This document shows, piece after piece, positions 1-10,300 of a DNA stretch of 64,000 bases. The stretch comes from Paraburkholderia sp. ZP32-5 (GTDB taxonomy: Bacteria > Pseudomonadota > Gammaproteobacteria > Burkholderiales > Burkholderiaceae), in assembly GCF_021390495.1 (NCBI RefSeq), contig NZ_JAJEJP010000003.1:372001-436000 (forward strand), given 5' to 3'. Positions within the stretch are counted from its first letter, which is position 1. Each line of letters begins with the position of its first letter. Position numbers and translations under genes: made by a program. The notes below the pieces were generated by a model. That model was not told the DNA's origin and made no database searches. It was given only the letters and a program-made list of their open reading frames with translations.

Positions 1-739
1 GCGCGCTCTTCTGTTCATAGGTCACGCGGCCGCGCTGCATCAGCATGATGCGATCGGCGATATCGAGCGTCTGTGCATAGTTGTGCATGATCATGATGAT
101 CGACAGACCGCCTTTCTCCTTCAGGCGCATCAGCAGATCGATGATCAGCCCCGCCTCGCGCGCGCCCATCGCGGCGAGCGGTTCGTCCAGCAGCAGAATC
201 TTCGCGTTGGAATGCACGGCGCGCGCCACCGCGATCGCCTGGCGCTGGCCGCCCGACAGACGTTCCACCGGCAAATCGACCGAAGGCACATGCACGCCGA
301 TGTCGTCGAGGCATTGCGCGGCGCGCTCGCGCATCTGCTTGTGGTCGAGCAGCCTGAACGGCCCGCGCCGGACGATCTCGCGATTCAGGAACATGTTGTG
401 GTAAATGCTCAACGAATTCGCGAGCGCGAGATCCTGATACACGCATTCGATACCGAGCGAACGCGCATGATCGACCGAGCGCAGCAGCGTCTCCTGACCG
501 TCGATATGCAGCGTGCCGCCGGTTTGCTGGTGATAGCCGGTGAGAATCTTCACGAGCGTCGACTTGCCCGCGCCGTTGTCGCCGAGTATGCCGAGAATTT
601 CGCCCTTGCCGAGCGTCAGCGACACGCCGTCGAGCGCGGTCACCGCGCCGAAACGTTTGACGAGGCTATCGCCGCGCAGCGCGAGCGGCGCATCGGCGGT
701 GGCATGCACGCTGGGCGACGCGCTTTGCGATTCGTCCAT
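1..739 (-). CDS. Sugar ABC transporter ATP-binding protein (C-terminus cut by window edge)
   Basis: This is the energising subunit of a carbohydrate ABC importer, acting at the inner face of the membrane. The frame is open from the ATG at 739 to the window edge, giving about 246 residues without a stop. It carries Walker A GDNGAGKST (K59), signature LSGGQRQ (161-167), Walker B ILLLDEP (181-187) and a switch His in MIMHN. Only one nucleotide-binding domain is visible and about 250 residues are already used, so this looks like the single-domain FrcA type rather than the duplicated RbsA type; the missing tail decides that. The ATG shares its A with the TGA of the permease (TGATG), so translation is coupled. 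Family is secure; the sugar is unknown. Confidence 0.9.
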   Translation of the reverse strand, partial: MDESQSASPSVHATADAPLALRGDSLVKRFGAVTALDGVSLTLGKGEILGILGDNGAGKSTLVKILTGYHQQTGGTLHIDGQETLLRSVDHARSLGIECVYQDLALANSLSIYHNMFLNREIVRRGPFRLLDHKQMRERAAQCLDDIGVHVPSVDLPVERLSGGQRQAIAVARAVHSNAKILLLDEPLAAMGAREAGLIIDLLMRLKEKGGLSIIMIMHNYAQTLDIADRIMLMQRGRVTYEQKSA

Positions 740-1749
740 CAGCGCGCTCCCTTGCGGCGAATACGGCCTACGTGGATGTTGAAAATCATCGCCGCCAGAA
801 TCGCGGCGCCGAGAATGATGTTGAACGTGAACGCGTTGATGCCGATCAGCGTGAAGCCGTCGTTCAGAATGCCGAGCACCGCCGCGCCGATCAGCCCGCC
901 GACGATCGTGCCCGAGCCGCCGGTCAGCGGCGTGCCGCCGATCACGGCAGCCGCCACCGCGAGGAACATGATCTGGTTGCCGCCCGCCTGCGGATCGATC
1001 GATGTAATGCGGAAGGCTTCGAGGATGCCGGTAAAGCCCGCGAGCACCGCGGCGATGATGAAGTTGCCGAGGCGCAGCCGGTTCACATGGATACCGGCTT
1101 CGCTCGCGCCGATCGGATTCGCGCCCGCGGCCTGCGTATGCAGACCCCAGCGCGTATGCCGCAGCAGCACGTGCATCGCGAACGCGATCGCGAAAGTCCA
1201 GATGATCTCGCTGTAGCCCCACGCGCCCATGACTGCGGAGAACATCGGCGACCCCGGTGTGGGGGCCGGCGTGCCGCGCGACACGGTCAGCGTGATGCCG
1301 TTGATCAGAAACAGTGTGCCGAGCGTCGTGACGAACGATGGCAGCCGCAGCCACACCGTTACCGCGCCGTTGACGAAGCCGATCAGCGCCGCCGCTACCA
1401 GGCCAGCGACCACTGCGAGCCACATCGGCGCGCCCGCGTCGCTGGCAAACACCATCATGAAGGGTGCGAACGCGAACACCATGCCCGCCGACAGATCGAT
1501 GTCGCCGCCGATCATCAGCATGATCTCGCCGAACGCAATGATCGCCACCGGCGCGATGAACTGCGACAGGTTCATGAGACTCGCGTTGGTGAGCAGGAAA
1601 TCGCGGTTCGCGAATTCGAAGTAGGCGGCCAGCAGCACGGCCACGAGCAGAATGCGTAGCTCGGCCGCCCAGTGCGATGCGAATGAAACGCCCGCGCGCC
1701 GGGGCGCGCGGGCTGCTTCGACCTTGCCGGTTTCGTTCACTGTGTTCAT
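739..1749 (-). CDS. Sugar ABC transporter permease, RbsC/FrcC family
   Basis: A 336-aa integral membrane permease of the ribose/fructose/xylose ABC class. A cytoplasmic N-terminus of about 25 residues is followed by about eight to ten hydrophobic segments. Family motifs include GEIMLMIGGDIDLSAG (residues about 72-87, the usual 'GgIDLSvG' turn) and GANPIGASEAGIHV, and near the C-terminus GGTPLTGGSGTIVG. Its ATG abuts the TAA of the binding protein and its stop overlaps the ATPase start, so the three genes form one tightly packed operon in the order binding protein, permease, ATPase. Substrate is not deducible from the permease. Confidence 0.92.
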   Translation of the reverse strand: MNTVNETGKVEAARAPRRAGVSFASHWAAELRILLVAVLLAAYFEFANRDFLLTNASLMNLSQFIAPVAIIAFGEIMLMIGGDIDLSAGMVFAFAPFMMVFASDAGAPMWLAVVAGLVAAALIGFVNGAVTVWLRLPSFVTTLGTLFLINGITLTVSRGTPAPTPGSPMFSAVMGAWGYSEIIWTFAIAFAMHVLLRHTRWGLHTQAAGANPIGASEAGIHVNRLRLGNFIIAAVLAGFTGILEAFRITSIDPQAGGNQIMFLAVAAAVIGGTPLTGGSGTIVGGLIGAAVLGILNDGFTLIGINAFTFNIILGAAILAAMIFNIHVGRIRRKGAR

Positions 1750-2859
1750 TTACGACTTGATTGCGCCCTGCATCGGGACGATTTGCGGCTTGGTGGTCTT
1801 GCCTTCATAACGCGTCGACGTATTCAGATACGGCTCGACGGTATCTTTCGTGACGAATTTCAGACCCGTGTTGGTATCCGCCGGGCCGACGAGGCCGCCG
1901 GAGGCCAGCGTCACGAACGCCTGCATCACCGTATAGAAGCCCTGTACGTACGGTTGCTGGTCGATCGTGAAGTCGAGGAAGCCTTCGTGAATCAGCTGCA
2001 CCGTGGTCGGCAGTAGATCGAAGCCGCCGCCGTGCACGCCTTTGGACGGCAGGTTCGATTCCTTCATCACCTGCGCGACGCCTTGCGTGCTGCCCGCGTC
2101 GACCGCGAACATGCCTTTCAGGTCCTGGTGGCCGAGATAGAACGACTTGATCTTCGACAACTCTTCGTTGACGGTTGCGCCGGTCGCCACGGTCTGGATG
2201 TCGATCTTCTTGCCGGACTTCTTGATTGCATCGCTCGCGCCGTCCAGACGCGGCTGAATGTTCAACTGCCCCGGCGTCGCGATGAACAGCGCGACCATGC
2301 CGCTGTCGATCAGACTCACGATGCGCTCGCCCATCTGATAGCCGGACAGATACAGATCCTGGCCGATATAGGCGAGGCGCGGATTCTTTTTGCCGCGCGG
2401 CGCGTCGGCGTTATAAGCGAACACCGGAATGCCGGCGTCGAGCGCGGCCTGGATCGGTTTGTCGAAGGCGCTCGGATCGACGATCGGCACGGCGATCGCG
2501 TCGGCTTTCGCGGCAATCGCCGAGTTCACCGCGCGGACCATTTCACCCGCGTCGGACGTGGCCGAGCCGGTCCACTGATAGTCCATGCCGAGCAGCGAGC
2601 ACGCATCCTGAATGCCGTATTGCGTGGGCACGAAAAACGGGTTGGTGGTGACGTGATTGACGAACACGATCTTCCACTTCTTGTGCGACGGGAAAGCCGC
2701 CTCCGCCGCCTGCGCGCTGCTGATCAGTCCGCCGGTGCCGCCTAGCGCGCCCATCAGCGAAAGCGCCGCGCCCAATCCCGCGCCTTGCATCAGCCCGCGC
2801 CGTCCTGCATTGAAACTGTTGTTGCCGTGTTCCTGGTCGTCATCCCGTTGCTGTGCCAT
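1750..2859 (-). CDS. Periplasmic sugar-binding protein, type 1 (RbsB/FrcB-like), probable Tat substrate
   Basis: A 369-aa substrate-binding protein of the periplasmic-binding-protein type 1 fold (ribose/galactose/fructose class). The N-terminus has a twin-arginine stretch, AGRRGLMQGAG, then a hydrophobic run ending SSAQAAEA, which suggests Tat-dependent export followed by signal peptidase cleavage. The mature part shows typical elements: NPFF early, AIAVPIVDPSAF, GIPVFAYNADAP, and the hinge-region GGFDLLPTT. It is the first gene of the importer operon and lies downstream of a 431-bp gene-free region expected to hold the promoter. A preference for fructose or a related hexose is only a guess from similarity to FrcB. 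Confidence 0.9.
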   Translation of the reverse strand: MAQQRDDDQEHGNNSFNAGRRGLMQGAGLGAALSLMGALGGTGGLISSAQAAEAAFPSHKKWKIVFVNHVTTNPFFVPTQYGIQDACSLLGMDYQWTGSATSDAGEMVRAVNSAIAAKADAIAVPIVDPSAFDKPIQAALDAGIPVFAYNADAPRGKKNPRLAYIGQDLYLSGYQMGERIVSLIDSGMVALFIATPGQLNIQPRLDGASDAIKKSGKKIDIQTVATGATVNEELSKIKSFYLGHQDLKGMFAVDAGSTQGVAQVMKESNLPSKGVHGGGFDLLPTTVQLIHEGFLDFTIDQQPYVQGFYTVMQAFVTLASGGLVGPADTNTGLKFVTKDTVEPYLNTSTRYEGKTTKPQIVPMQGAIKS

Positions 2860-3290
2860 CTCTTCCTCGCTCTTTTCTTCGTTGGTCGATGTGGTCGACG
2901 TTGAGTCGATCGCGTGCAGATGCTGGACGGCACCGAGAGTGCGCTGGGCAGCGCGGGACTAGGGCATGGAGACGTGCAACCCCGATTTGAATGCGCTCGA
3001 TGTGCGCCGTGCGGTACCGAAAAAAATGTTAATGCAACGTGCTTGCCGCTCCTAATACCTGTATACCCCTAACTAGTCGGACTATTTGAGTGCGCGAGTT
3101 ACGAATACCCGATTATTGGGAAAAATGGCCCGAAGCGCGAAGCGCGAAGCGAGGGCAGCAATCGCGGTTGATATTCGGCCATTGCAAGTGCTGTTTGAAA
3201 GAGAACTGGGTGCGCGCGCATGCATCGCTGATGCACGCCGAATATCACGCAATGGCAGACGTCGGCGGAAAGACGTTCGATGTCGCCTTA
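2860..3290. other. Gene-free region upstream of sugar importer
   Basis: 431 bp between the alpha/beta hydrolase stop and the sugar-binding-protein start, both genes on the minus strand. I see no credible coding sequence. The operon promoter should lie here. The stretch around 3035-3090 is comparatively AT-rich but I cannot define -35 and -10 boxes confidently. It also holds the short CGAAGCG triplet repeat listed separately. Confidence 0.5.
3131..3151. repeat. Three tandem copies of CGAAGCG
   Basis: The heptamer CGAAGCG occurs three times head-to-tail in the gene-free region between the hydrolase and the sugar importer. Its unit is not a multiple of three and it is not in a gene, so copy-number change would affect only spacing of regulatory elements, if any. 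No function is evident. Confidence 0.6.
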
Positions 3291-4100
3291 CTAACAGGCG
3301 ACTATGGATTTCAGAAAGGCCTTCACTACTACCGCGAGGCGGCCGGGGTGGTCATAGGGAAGACCGTGGCCCGCATCGCGAATCTGTTCGATCCGCACGC
3401 GCGGGTTCAGCCTTTGCAATTCGCTGGCCACTTCATGCGACACGACGGCGCCTGCGCCGGTATCGCCGATCACAAGCAGAATCGGCACGCGAATTGCGCT
3501 CACCAGTTGGCGATAGTCGGGGTTCGGCGGCGTGAGCACATCGAATGCAGGCATCCGCGTTTGCAATCTCGCGTCGACCTGCAGTTCGACGATCTCAGCC
3601 GAGCGGCGCGGGTGGCGACGACGCGCATCGGCCAGTACGGTGTCCTTGTTCTGGCCGAGCACGCGGCGATGTTGTTCGGCGACATCGCTGTCGCTTACTT
3701 CACGTTGGCGCTCGGGGCTCAGAAAGGTCGGATCGACGAGGATAACGCCGCCGATGTCCGTGCCGAATCTGCTCGCGACTACGGCCGCCGTCATGCCCCC
3801 CATCGAGTGGCCCAGCAGAATCGGCGCGGCGAGTTCGAGTTGTTTGATGACGGCGACGACGTCGCTCGCGTGATCGTCGTATCGATAGCCGGACAGCGGT
3901 GCCGTCGATTTGCCGTGACCCCTGGCATCGGGCATCACCACGCCGAATTCGCTTTCAAGCGAGCGTGCCAGTGGCGTCCAGCAGGCTCCGTTTGCCATAA
4001 GTCCGTGAAGTAGTACCACGGGCGGTAGCGCGCGTCCGGTTCTCAGATAGTGGATGTCCGCGCCGTCGGCCTCGCAGACACCCGTCGTCCAGTTCGTCAT
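3291..4100 (-). CDS. Alpha/beta hydrolase
   Basis: A 269-aa cytoplasmic alpha/beta-hydrolase-fold protein with no signal peptide. Features include the oxyanion HGLM motif (32-35), the MPDARGHGKS loop, the nucleophile elbow GHSMGG (Ser99), an acid candidate in LVIGDTG and a catalytic His in DAGHGLPYDHP. The ATG at 4100 is preferred to an in-frame TTG 21 bp upstream. It lies 110 bp downstream of the YcaO cyclodehydratase gene on the same strand, so it may be the last gene of the TOMM locus, where hydrolases sometimes act in tailoring, release or immunity. It could equally be an independent esterase; the substrate is unknown. Confidence 0.85.
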   Translation of the reverse strand: MTNWTTGVCEADGADIHYLRTGRALPPVVLLHGLMANGACWTPLARSLESEFGVVMPDARGHGKSTAPLSGYRYDDHASDVVAVIKQLELAAPILLGHSMGGMTAAVVASRFGTDIGGVILVDPTFLSPERQREVSDSDVAEQHRRVLGQNKDTVLADARRRHPRRSAEIVELQVDARLQTRMPAFDVLTPPNPDYRQLVSAIRVPILLVIGDTGAGAVVSHEVASELQRLNPRVRIEQIRDAGHGLPYDHPGRLAVVVKAFLKSIVAC

Positions 4101-4210
4101 TGATTGGATTGCTTCGAGCAAAGGTCAGTGGAGTAGGCGGCCATTATGCGGCACCACTTCGACTGCCATTTCTTCGCGGGGATACGTTGGGCGCGACGTC
4201 TCGTATCGGC

Positions 4211-6442
4211 TCACAGAAACAGCAGCACCTGATTAAGCTCCGCTTCATCGCGTGCCTGCGCGATCCAGCCTTGCTCGACCGGTACCGAATACAAGCGCGG
4301 TGCGCCGAATCGCGGCCAGAAGTGACACAGGCCCGGCACGATGACCTGCACGACCGATAAGCCGATATCGGGCCGCGTCTTGTCGACGACGAGCGTGTCG
4401 AGTCCCGCCGCTCCAATCTGCCCGGTGACGTAAGCGATGGCATCGCCGAGCGTACCTTCGGCGGTATGCCTCCATGCCGGCGCGCTCGTTTCGGCGGCGC
4501 CTTGCGCCGGATACAGGAAACGCGTCGACGACAGCCGCGCGTGATCCCACGGAGGCGGTCCGTCCGCCGACACGTCGAGCAGCTGATTGACCTCGGTCAG
4601 CGCGCGTTGCACGGCAATCCGGTAGTCGGGATGACAGCCGAAGCCGATCGAAAAACGCGGGCCGTCCGCACGCGCCTGCGAGCACTCGGCAAGCGCGACG
4701 ATCGTCGGGATGCGCAGGTCGTGTGTGATGTCGAGCGCCCATAGACGCCAGCCCATTGCGTCATATTCGGCCCGTAGCGCGTCGAAGTACGGATCGGCGA
4801 AGCCCGCGAGATCGACGCCCGGACGTTCGATCTGGTTGTACCACCAGATCGCGGCCGCATCGCGTTCGACCAGTTCGAGCAGCCCCTGCAGGATCGCCTC
4901 GTCGATACACGATCCGGCCGCGCTGCCGTTTGGATTGTGGATGCAGAAGAACGGCTCGCCGCGCTCCGGCACATCCGCATAGCAGTAGGTGAGCGGCACC
5001 CAGTGACGCCGGCCCGTTGCAAGCGACCACGCCGGTGTCCAGTCGATCGCAACATCCGGCGCGAAACGTTGCGGCACCTGTTTGCGGATGTCATCGGTGC
5101 GCGCGTTGATCACGTCGCGCTGTTCGAACTGCCTGTCGCTGAACTGCTGCAACGCGTTCACGTGAATCGCGCCGTCGGCGTCCAGCTCGCCGAAGCTCGC
5201 GCGCGTCGTGGCTTCGTCGCCCTGATATTCGCCGCTGAAGCGTTCGAGTGTTTCGCACAGGGCGCTCACGCGCGCCTGTTCGTCGGTGCGGCCCTTGCCC
5301 GAACAGATCCTGTCGAAGCGGTTGCTGCGCGGCACCGCGCCCGGACACGTCAGATAGCCCGCAACGTAAACTTTGCGCATCCCCGCATGACGCCCGGGCA
5401 TCGGATGCAGATAGGCGACCGCGCCGCTGACCGGCGAGATCAGATGCTGGTAGCGCTGAAACACCTGCTGAGGATCTGCGCTGCGATAACCACCGTCACC
5501 GTGGACGGTCGCCGGCGACGCCGACAATTGCGGTGCCCGTTGCGCCTGTTCGTGCATCCAGTGCGGATTGCCGCAGCGCGGACATTGCGGCCGGCGTACG
5601 ACGCGATGCGTCGTTGTCGCGAGCGTATCGAGCCGCACTGCGAGCAGATGCGAGCGCGCGTGTCGCCAGCGCTCATCGCTGACGACCAGCCGTTCGACGA
5701 ACGCGGCGGCGAGCGCGGCGACCACGCCGAGCCCGGCGCGCGAATGCGCGGGCGGAAGCCGCGTCGAATCGGGCTCGTGATAACGGCCGAGCAGCGCCTC
5801 GACCGGCCGGTTGCGCGCGGTCCAGTAGCGCACGCATTCAATGCAAGGACCGTCTTGCGCGGGTGACGCGAACAGCGGCCCCAACATCGGCTGCGCGCCC
5901 TCCTGCACGACAGTCAGCACCGCATCGCCGCGTGCCGTGATGCGCGCGACGGCTTCGCTCAGTTCGACCCGGTCGTAAGAATCGCAGACGGCGATCGTGA
6001 ACGGCGCATCCGCGTCGTCGGTGACGGCGATGCCGCAGTCCGACAGCGCGCGCCGCAGCGGTACGGCCGGCGTGCCGAAGGCAAGGACCGCGACGCGTAA
6101 CTGCGCAACGCGTGCGCGCGCCGCGTCGCCATCGACGCCGGTACGCTCGAAAAAGCCGCGCGCGGGATCGTGTTCGTCGGGCTCGTCGGTGCGCAAACAA
6201 CCTTTCTGCACGAGCCGGTCGAGCGCCGCCAGCACCTGCCATTCGGAGAACTCCTGCGACAGCGCGGCGAAGATTCGCGCGATCGTCATCCGTTCGCGCA
6301 CGCAGGCGGCGATCCGCACATAGACCGCGCCCGACAGCATCGTGCGCGCGAATTCGTCGACGATGAAAAGCGTGTCCGGACCCGCGTCGAGTATCAGCAG
6401 ATGCGGCTTGAAGCGCAGTGTGCGCGTAAAGTCGTCGAGCAT
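4211..6442 (-). CDS. TOMM cyclodehydratase: fused docking/E1-like and YcaO domains
   Basis: A 743-aa protein predicted to install thiazoline/oxazoline rings on a peptide with ATP. Residues about 1-320 form the docking/E1-like part, with two CxxC pairs (C200/C203 in CIEC, C287/C290 in CPRC) that likely bind zinc. Residues about 322-743 are YcaO, with the ATP-binding signatures SALCETLER (393-401, matching Sx3Ex2ER) and ELVERDA (523-529). The fused cyclodehydratase architecture agrees with TIGR03882-type proteins of Burkholderia TOMM loci. The ATG at 6442 is preferred to one at 6496 that would add 18 residues upstream of the docking domain. The C-terminus ends NQVLLFL, without the PxPxP tail usual in azoline-forming YcaO proteins. 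It follows the two precursor genes on the same strand. Confidence 0.88.
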   Translation of the reverse strand: MLDDFTRTLRFKPHLLILDAGPDTLFIVDEFARTMLSGAVYVRIAACVRERMTIARIFAALSQEFSEWQVLAALDRLVQKGCLRTDEPDEHDPARGFFERTGVDGDAARARVAQLRVAVLAFGTPAVPLRRALSDCGIAVTDDADAPFTIAVCDSYDRVELSEAVARITARGDAVLTVVQEGAQPMLGPLFASPAQDGPCIECVRYWTARNRPVEALLGRYHEPDSTRLPPAHSRAGLGVVAALAAAFVERLVVSDERWRHARSHLLAVRLDTLATTTHRVVRRPQCPRCGNPHWMHEQAQRAPQLSASPATVHGDGGYRSADPQQVFQRYQHLISPVSGAVAYLHPMPGRHAGMRKVYVAGYLTCPGAVPRSNRFDRICSGKGRTDEQARVSALCETLERFSGEYQGDEATTRASFGELDADGAIHVNALQQFSDRQFEQRDVINARTDDIRKQVPQRFAPDVAIDWTPAWSLATGRRHWVPLTYCYADVPERGEPFFCIHNPNGSAAGSCIDEAILQGLLELVERDAAAIWWYNQIERPGVDLAGFADPYFDALRAEYDAMGWRLWALDITHDLRIPTIVALAECSQARADGPRFSIGFGCHPDYRIAVQRALTEVNQLLDVSADGPPPWDHARLSSTRFLYPAQGAAETSAPAWRHTAEGTLGDAIAYVTGQIGAAGLDTLVVDKTRPDIGLSVVQVIVPGLCHFWPRFGAPRLYSVPVEQGWIAQARDEAELNQVLLFL

Positions 6443-6593
6443 GAGAGAGGCCACGGATGTTGAGTGGCAGAAGAAAACAACGTACGAGAACAGCACGCCC
6501 GGCGCATCGCATCGCGAACGCCGGCCGGCGCGCAGTCAGGCATGCAGTCAGGCACAACGCGCCGGCCGGCTTCATACGCGTCGCGTGGACGCG

Positions 6594-6947
6594 TCAGCAG
6601 CAGGTGAACAGGTAGCTTGGCCCCGCATCGTTATAGACCGACAGCGCGACCGCTTCTTCGTCGCTCGGCAGCGGTCGTGCCGGAATGCCGAACGTCATCG
6701 CGTTCTGCGGCAGACGCCAGCGTTGCGTGTTCGCGTTCCAGCCGAAGTCCGGATCCGGCTCGGTGATCTTCAGGTCCAGCAGCCACGGACATTGATAGTC
6801 GAAATAGCGGCCGAGCGCGTCGAACGGATTGCTCAGCAGCGCCTGTTTGAATTCCGGATCCTTCCACGAGAGCGCGATCGCGCGCAGATAAACCTCCTGA
6901 AACGCCAGCATCGATTCCAGGGTGGGAACGGTATTGTTCAGTGCCAT
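6594..6947 (-). CDS. TOMM precursor peptide candidate 1 (BMA_0021/0022-like), ends TCC
   Basis: A 117-aa acidic protein of the long-leader precursor type reported in Burkholderia TOMM loci (TIGR03795, paired BMA_0021/BMA_0022 family). The leader shows YLRAIALSWKDPEFKQALLSNP, the nitrile-hydratase-like pattern in which W-x-DP-x-F recurs in both paralogues; the tail is NDAGPSYLFTCC, placing two cysteines, a Thr and a Ser at the C-terminus as ring-forming candidates. The ATG at 6947 follows the stop of the upstream paralogue by 7 bp and has a TGAGG ribosome site; a GTG/ATG choice further upstream would overlap it. It sits directly before the cyclodehydratase. Assignment is by family recall and context, not by search. 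Confidence 0.82.
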   Translation of the reverse strand: MALNNTVPTLESMLAFQEVYLRAIALSWKDPEFKQALLSNPFDALGRYFDYQCPWLLDLKITEPDPDFGWNANTQRWRLPQNAMTFGIPARPLPSDEEAVALSVYNDAGPSYLFTCC

Positions 6948-6954
6948 GTCAGCC

Positions 6955-7308
6955 TCACTCGCCGCATTCAAGAATGTCGATGTGCTTCGCGTTGTATGCC
7001 GCGAGCGCGATGGCGAACTGGTCCTGCTGCGCCGGTGCGGGCGGTAGCATCAGTTCGAGTGCATTGTTCTGCTTTGTGATCCAGCCGCCGTTGGTGGGCG
7101 GCGACCACGACGCGCTGTCGGGATTCACCTTCAGCGCGAGGTTCAACGGATAGTGATAGCCGAAGCGTTCGAGCAGCGCGGCTTTCGGGTGCTCGATCAA
7201 CTGTTCGAGAAACGCCGGATCCTGCCACGCCGCCGCGATCGCCTGAACGATCACGGCGCGGTACTCGAGAAACTCGTCGTAAGTCGGGAAACTGCCAAGC
7301 TCACTCAT
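6955..7308 (-). CDS. TOMM precursor peptide candidate 2 (BMA_0021/0022-like), ends ECGE
   Basis: Paralogue of the neighbouring precursor, also exactly 117 aa. It shares YRAVIVQAIAAAWQDPAFLEQL with the aligned segment of copy 1, the FGYHYP/FDYQCP block, and a mid-protein W..NT/PPTN region. Its tail HIDILECGE has one cysteine rather than two, so the two copies could yield differently modified products or one may be a partner rather than a substrate. The start at 7308 (MSELGS) overlaps the last 8 bp of the kinase gene, which indicates translational coupling. No other in-frame start keeps the leader homologous to copy 1. Confidence 0.82.
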   Translation of the reverse strand: MSELGSFPTYDEFLEYRAVIVQAIAAAWQDPAFLEQLIEHPKAALLERFGYHYPLNLALKVNPDSASWSPPTNGGWITKQNNALELMLPPAPAQQDQFAIALAAYNAKHIDILECGE

Positions 7309-10300
7309 TGATGCTCTCCAGTTGGAGGGGTTGAATGGTGTGTTGCAATCGTCGCAGTGCTTCCTGCGCCTTCCGTGTGACGCGAACCATCGAGACTGGC
7401 TCCGCGAGCGCCAGTGCGCGGCGACACAGCGCGATGGCTTCGGTGCGATCGTGGTGCGCGTCCGCATCTGGCAGATAGAGGACTTTCTTCAGCAGCAGTT
7501 CGGCTTCGTAATAGCGCTCGTCGAGCGCATCGCATAGCGCGAGGCATTGATCGATACCGGCTAGCGCGGCCGCACGGTCGCCGTGCATCGCATCGATCTC
7601 CGCAACCAGCGACGCGTAGTACGTCAAGCCAAGCTGGCATCCCGAGCGGCGCAGCGCGTCGAGGTGCGCGACGGCCGCGTCGCGGTCGCCGTCGCACCAC
7701 GCATGCACGATCGCGGCGTAGCGCTCGACGGCGTTCAGACCGTATAGGCGCGACAGCCGCAGAATCTCCGCGGACGTGATACGCGCGCCGTCGCGATCGC
7801 CCGCGCATTGCTGCATTCTCGCGAGATACATCAGCGTCACGCCGAGCGTCGGCAGATGGTCGCTGCAGGTCGCGCTGTACACCGCTTCGTGGGCTTTTTG
7901 CAGCGCCGCGTCGGTGCCGTCTTCCATGCACCACATCACGCTCGCCAGCGCGGCCATCGACCACGCGCGGATGTCGAGGCCAAACGTGCGCCAATGACCG
8001 GCGTCGCGCGACACGTCGTAGCAGTCGAGTGCCTTTTGCAGAGCAACGCGCGCGGGCGCGCAATACCCGTCGATCCACAGGCTCATGCCGTGCATCGCGT
8101 GCGCGGCGACGCCGATGCTGTCGTCGTCGCGGGTCGTGGCGAGATGCATCAGCCGCGCCGCGATGTCGCGCACGGCGGCGCGATCGCTCGCGACGTGGTG
8201 ATAGGTGGCGAGCGTCCACAGCGCGCTGGCGGCAAGGTGCCCATCGTCGAGTTCGCCAAGTCCGCCGGGACTGTCGACGCGCCGCAGCAGGCGCTCCGCA
8301 TCCACGCGCACTTCGGGCGCTGCCCAGCCGAAGCGGGCCATTCGCGCATGCGTGAGCGTGAGATCCGCGCGCGCGGTGTCCAGCTCGCGGTCCGCGTGGC
8401 AGCAATGCTCGAGCCATGTGTGCACGGTCTGCGCGTAACGGATCGCATCGTCGTGCAGCGCGCGTTCGAGTGCGCGGCGCGCCGCCCGCAGTCCATGCCG
8501 CACGGCATCGGCATGCAGGCTCGCGGCGGCGAAATGGTCGGCGACGCGTGCCGGGTCTCCGGCCGCCGCGGCGAGCGCATGCGCGACACGCTCGTGATTG
8601 CCGCGACAGAGTCGGGCGGGCATCGACCCGTAGGCGGCGTCGCGAATCAACGCATGACGGAATGCATACGAGACCCCGCCGAGTCGATGCCGCGCGTAGA
8701 CGACTCGCGCTTCGAGCAGGCGCCGCAGATGTTCGTCGAGCACCGCGGCATCGTGCGGTGACGCGGCGGCCAGAAGTTGCGCATCCACTTCGAGGCCGAT
8801 CGTCGCGGCGAGCTGCGCGGTGTCGCGCGCGTCGTCGACGCGGTCGAACGACAGTTCGAGCATGTCGCGCAGACTGCCCGGCAACGGGTAATGCCCGGAC
8901 GTCGCGACGCCCGCCAGCGGACGGCCGGGCTCGGTCGCCGCGCCGCTCACGAGCAGTTCGCGAATGATTTCCTCGGCGAATAGCGGAATGCCGGCCGTGC
9001 GATGCGCGAGAAATTCGAGCGATGCGGGCTCGATGTCGTCGTGCGCGAACAGCGCGGCGATCAGCTGGCGCGTGTCGGCGCGCGACAGACGGCGCAGCGT
9101 GAGCCAGCTCGCGAGGCCGCGCCAGCGCGCCAGATTCTCGGGACGGGACGTCAGTACCACCCAGACCGGTGCGCCGCCGGGATGGCGGCTCAATGCATCG
9201 AGGAAATCAGCGGTCGCGCGATCGATCCACTGCACGTCCTCGATAACGAGCAACACCGGCGCGCCGCCGTCGACCGACACGAGCAGTTGGCGCAACACAT
9301 CGAACAGCATCTGCTGCTGACGCGCGCCCGACCAGCGCAGCGTGGCTATACCGCTGCCGCTGCCCATACCGATACCGAGCCATGCGGCCAGCGTCGCGCG
9401 CGCCGCCGCGTGATCGCAGTCGAGCGGCGCGAGCATTCGTTCGAGTACGGCCAGCGCAATCTCGGGCGGCCCGTCGATATCGATCTGCCAGTGCGACCTG
9501 ACGAACCGTAGCACCGGAAACAACGCGTCATTGATCTGCTCGGGCAGGCACACGCAACGGGCGATCGTGCGATGCTCCGCGCGCACCGCCTCGCATAGCT
9601 CATGCACGAGACGCGACTTGCCGATGCCCGCTTCGCCGACGATCAGCCGCGCATCCGGGCGCTTGCCGGAGGCAGGCACAGCATCGGGCGACTGCGCCGC
9701 GACGAACGCACGCCAAGCGCGAATCAGTGTGTTTCGCTCGCGCTCGCGGCCGATCATCGGCACGCATGCGCGCTGATCGAGCGAATCGAATTGCGCATGC
9801 TCGTGGCGTTCGCCCAGCAGCGCATGGACCGGTCGCGCCGCCGCGCCCGCGGTCGCGAATTGCAGCGAGGTCGGCCCGTAATCGATGTAGCGTTCGAGCG
9901 AGCGGCGCGCATCGTCGCTCAGCAGGATCTGACCGGGCTGCGCGCGCCGCAACAAGCGGACGGCCTCGCCGGACATCGCGCCGACCGGCCGCGTCGATGT
10001 CTGCGAAAACAGCGTGCCGACGTGTAGCGCCGCGGCGATCTCGACGCGCCAGCGCGGTGTGCGATTGCCGGTATCGGGCGGCGGCCTCGGCGCGATGCTC
10101 GCCGTGCGCACGATGTCGAAGGCGGCCCGCGCCGCGCGCCGCGCCGCACGATCGATTCCGTCCGGGTAACCGAAGTAGAACAGCAGCGTGTCGCCGAGCA
10201 TGCCCGCGACCTGACCGCCGTAGCGGATCGCGATGTCCGCGCAGCGGGTCAGCCATTGCGCTTCGTAGGCGTCGAGCGGGTCGGGGTGGGGGGGCGTGGT

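Noticed and set aside
83..1216. Long plus-strand open frame opposite the sugar ABC genes
   Set aside because: Arg/His/Ala-rich translation without any family motif, wholly antisense to well-supported genes; a product of high GC content.
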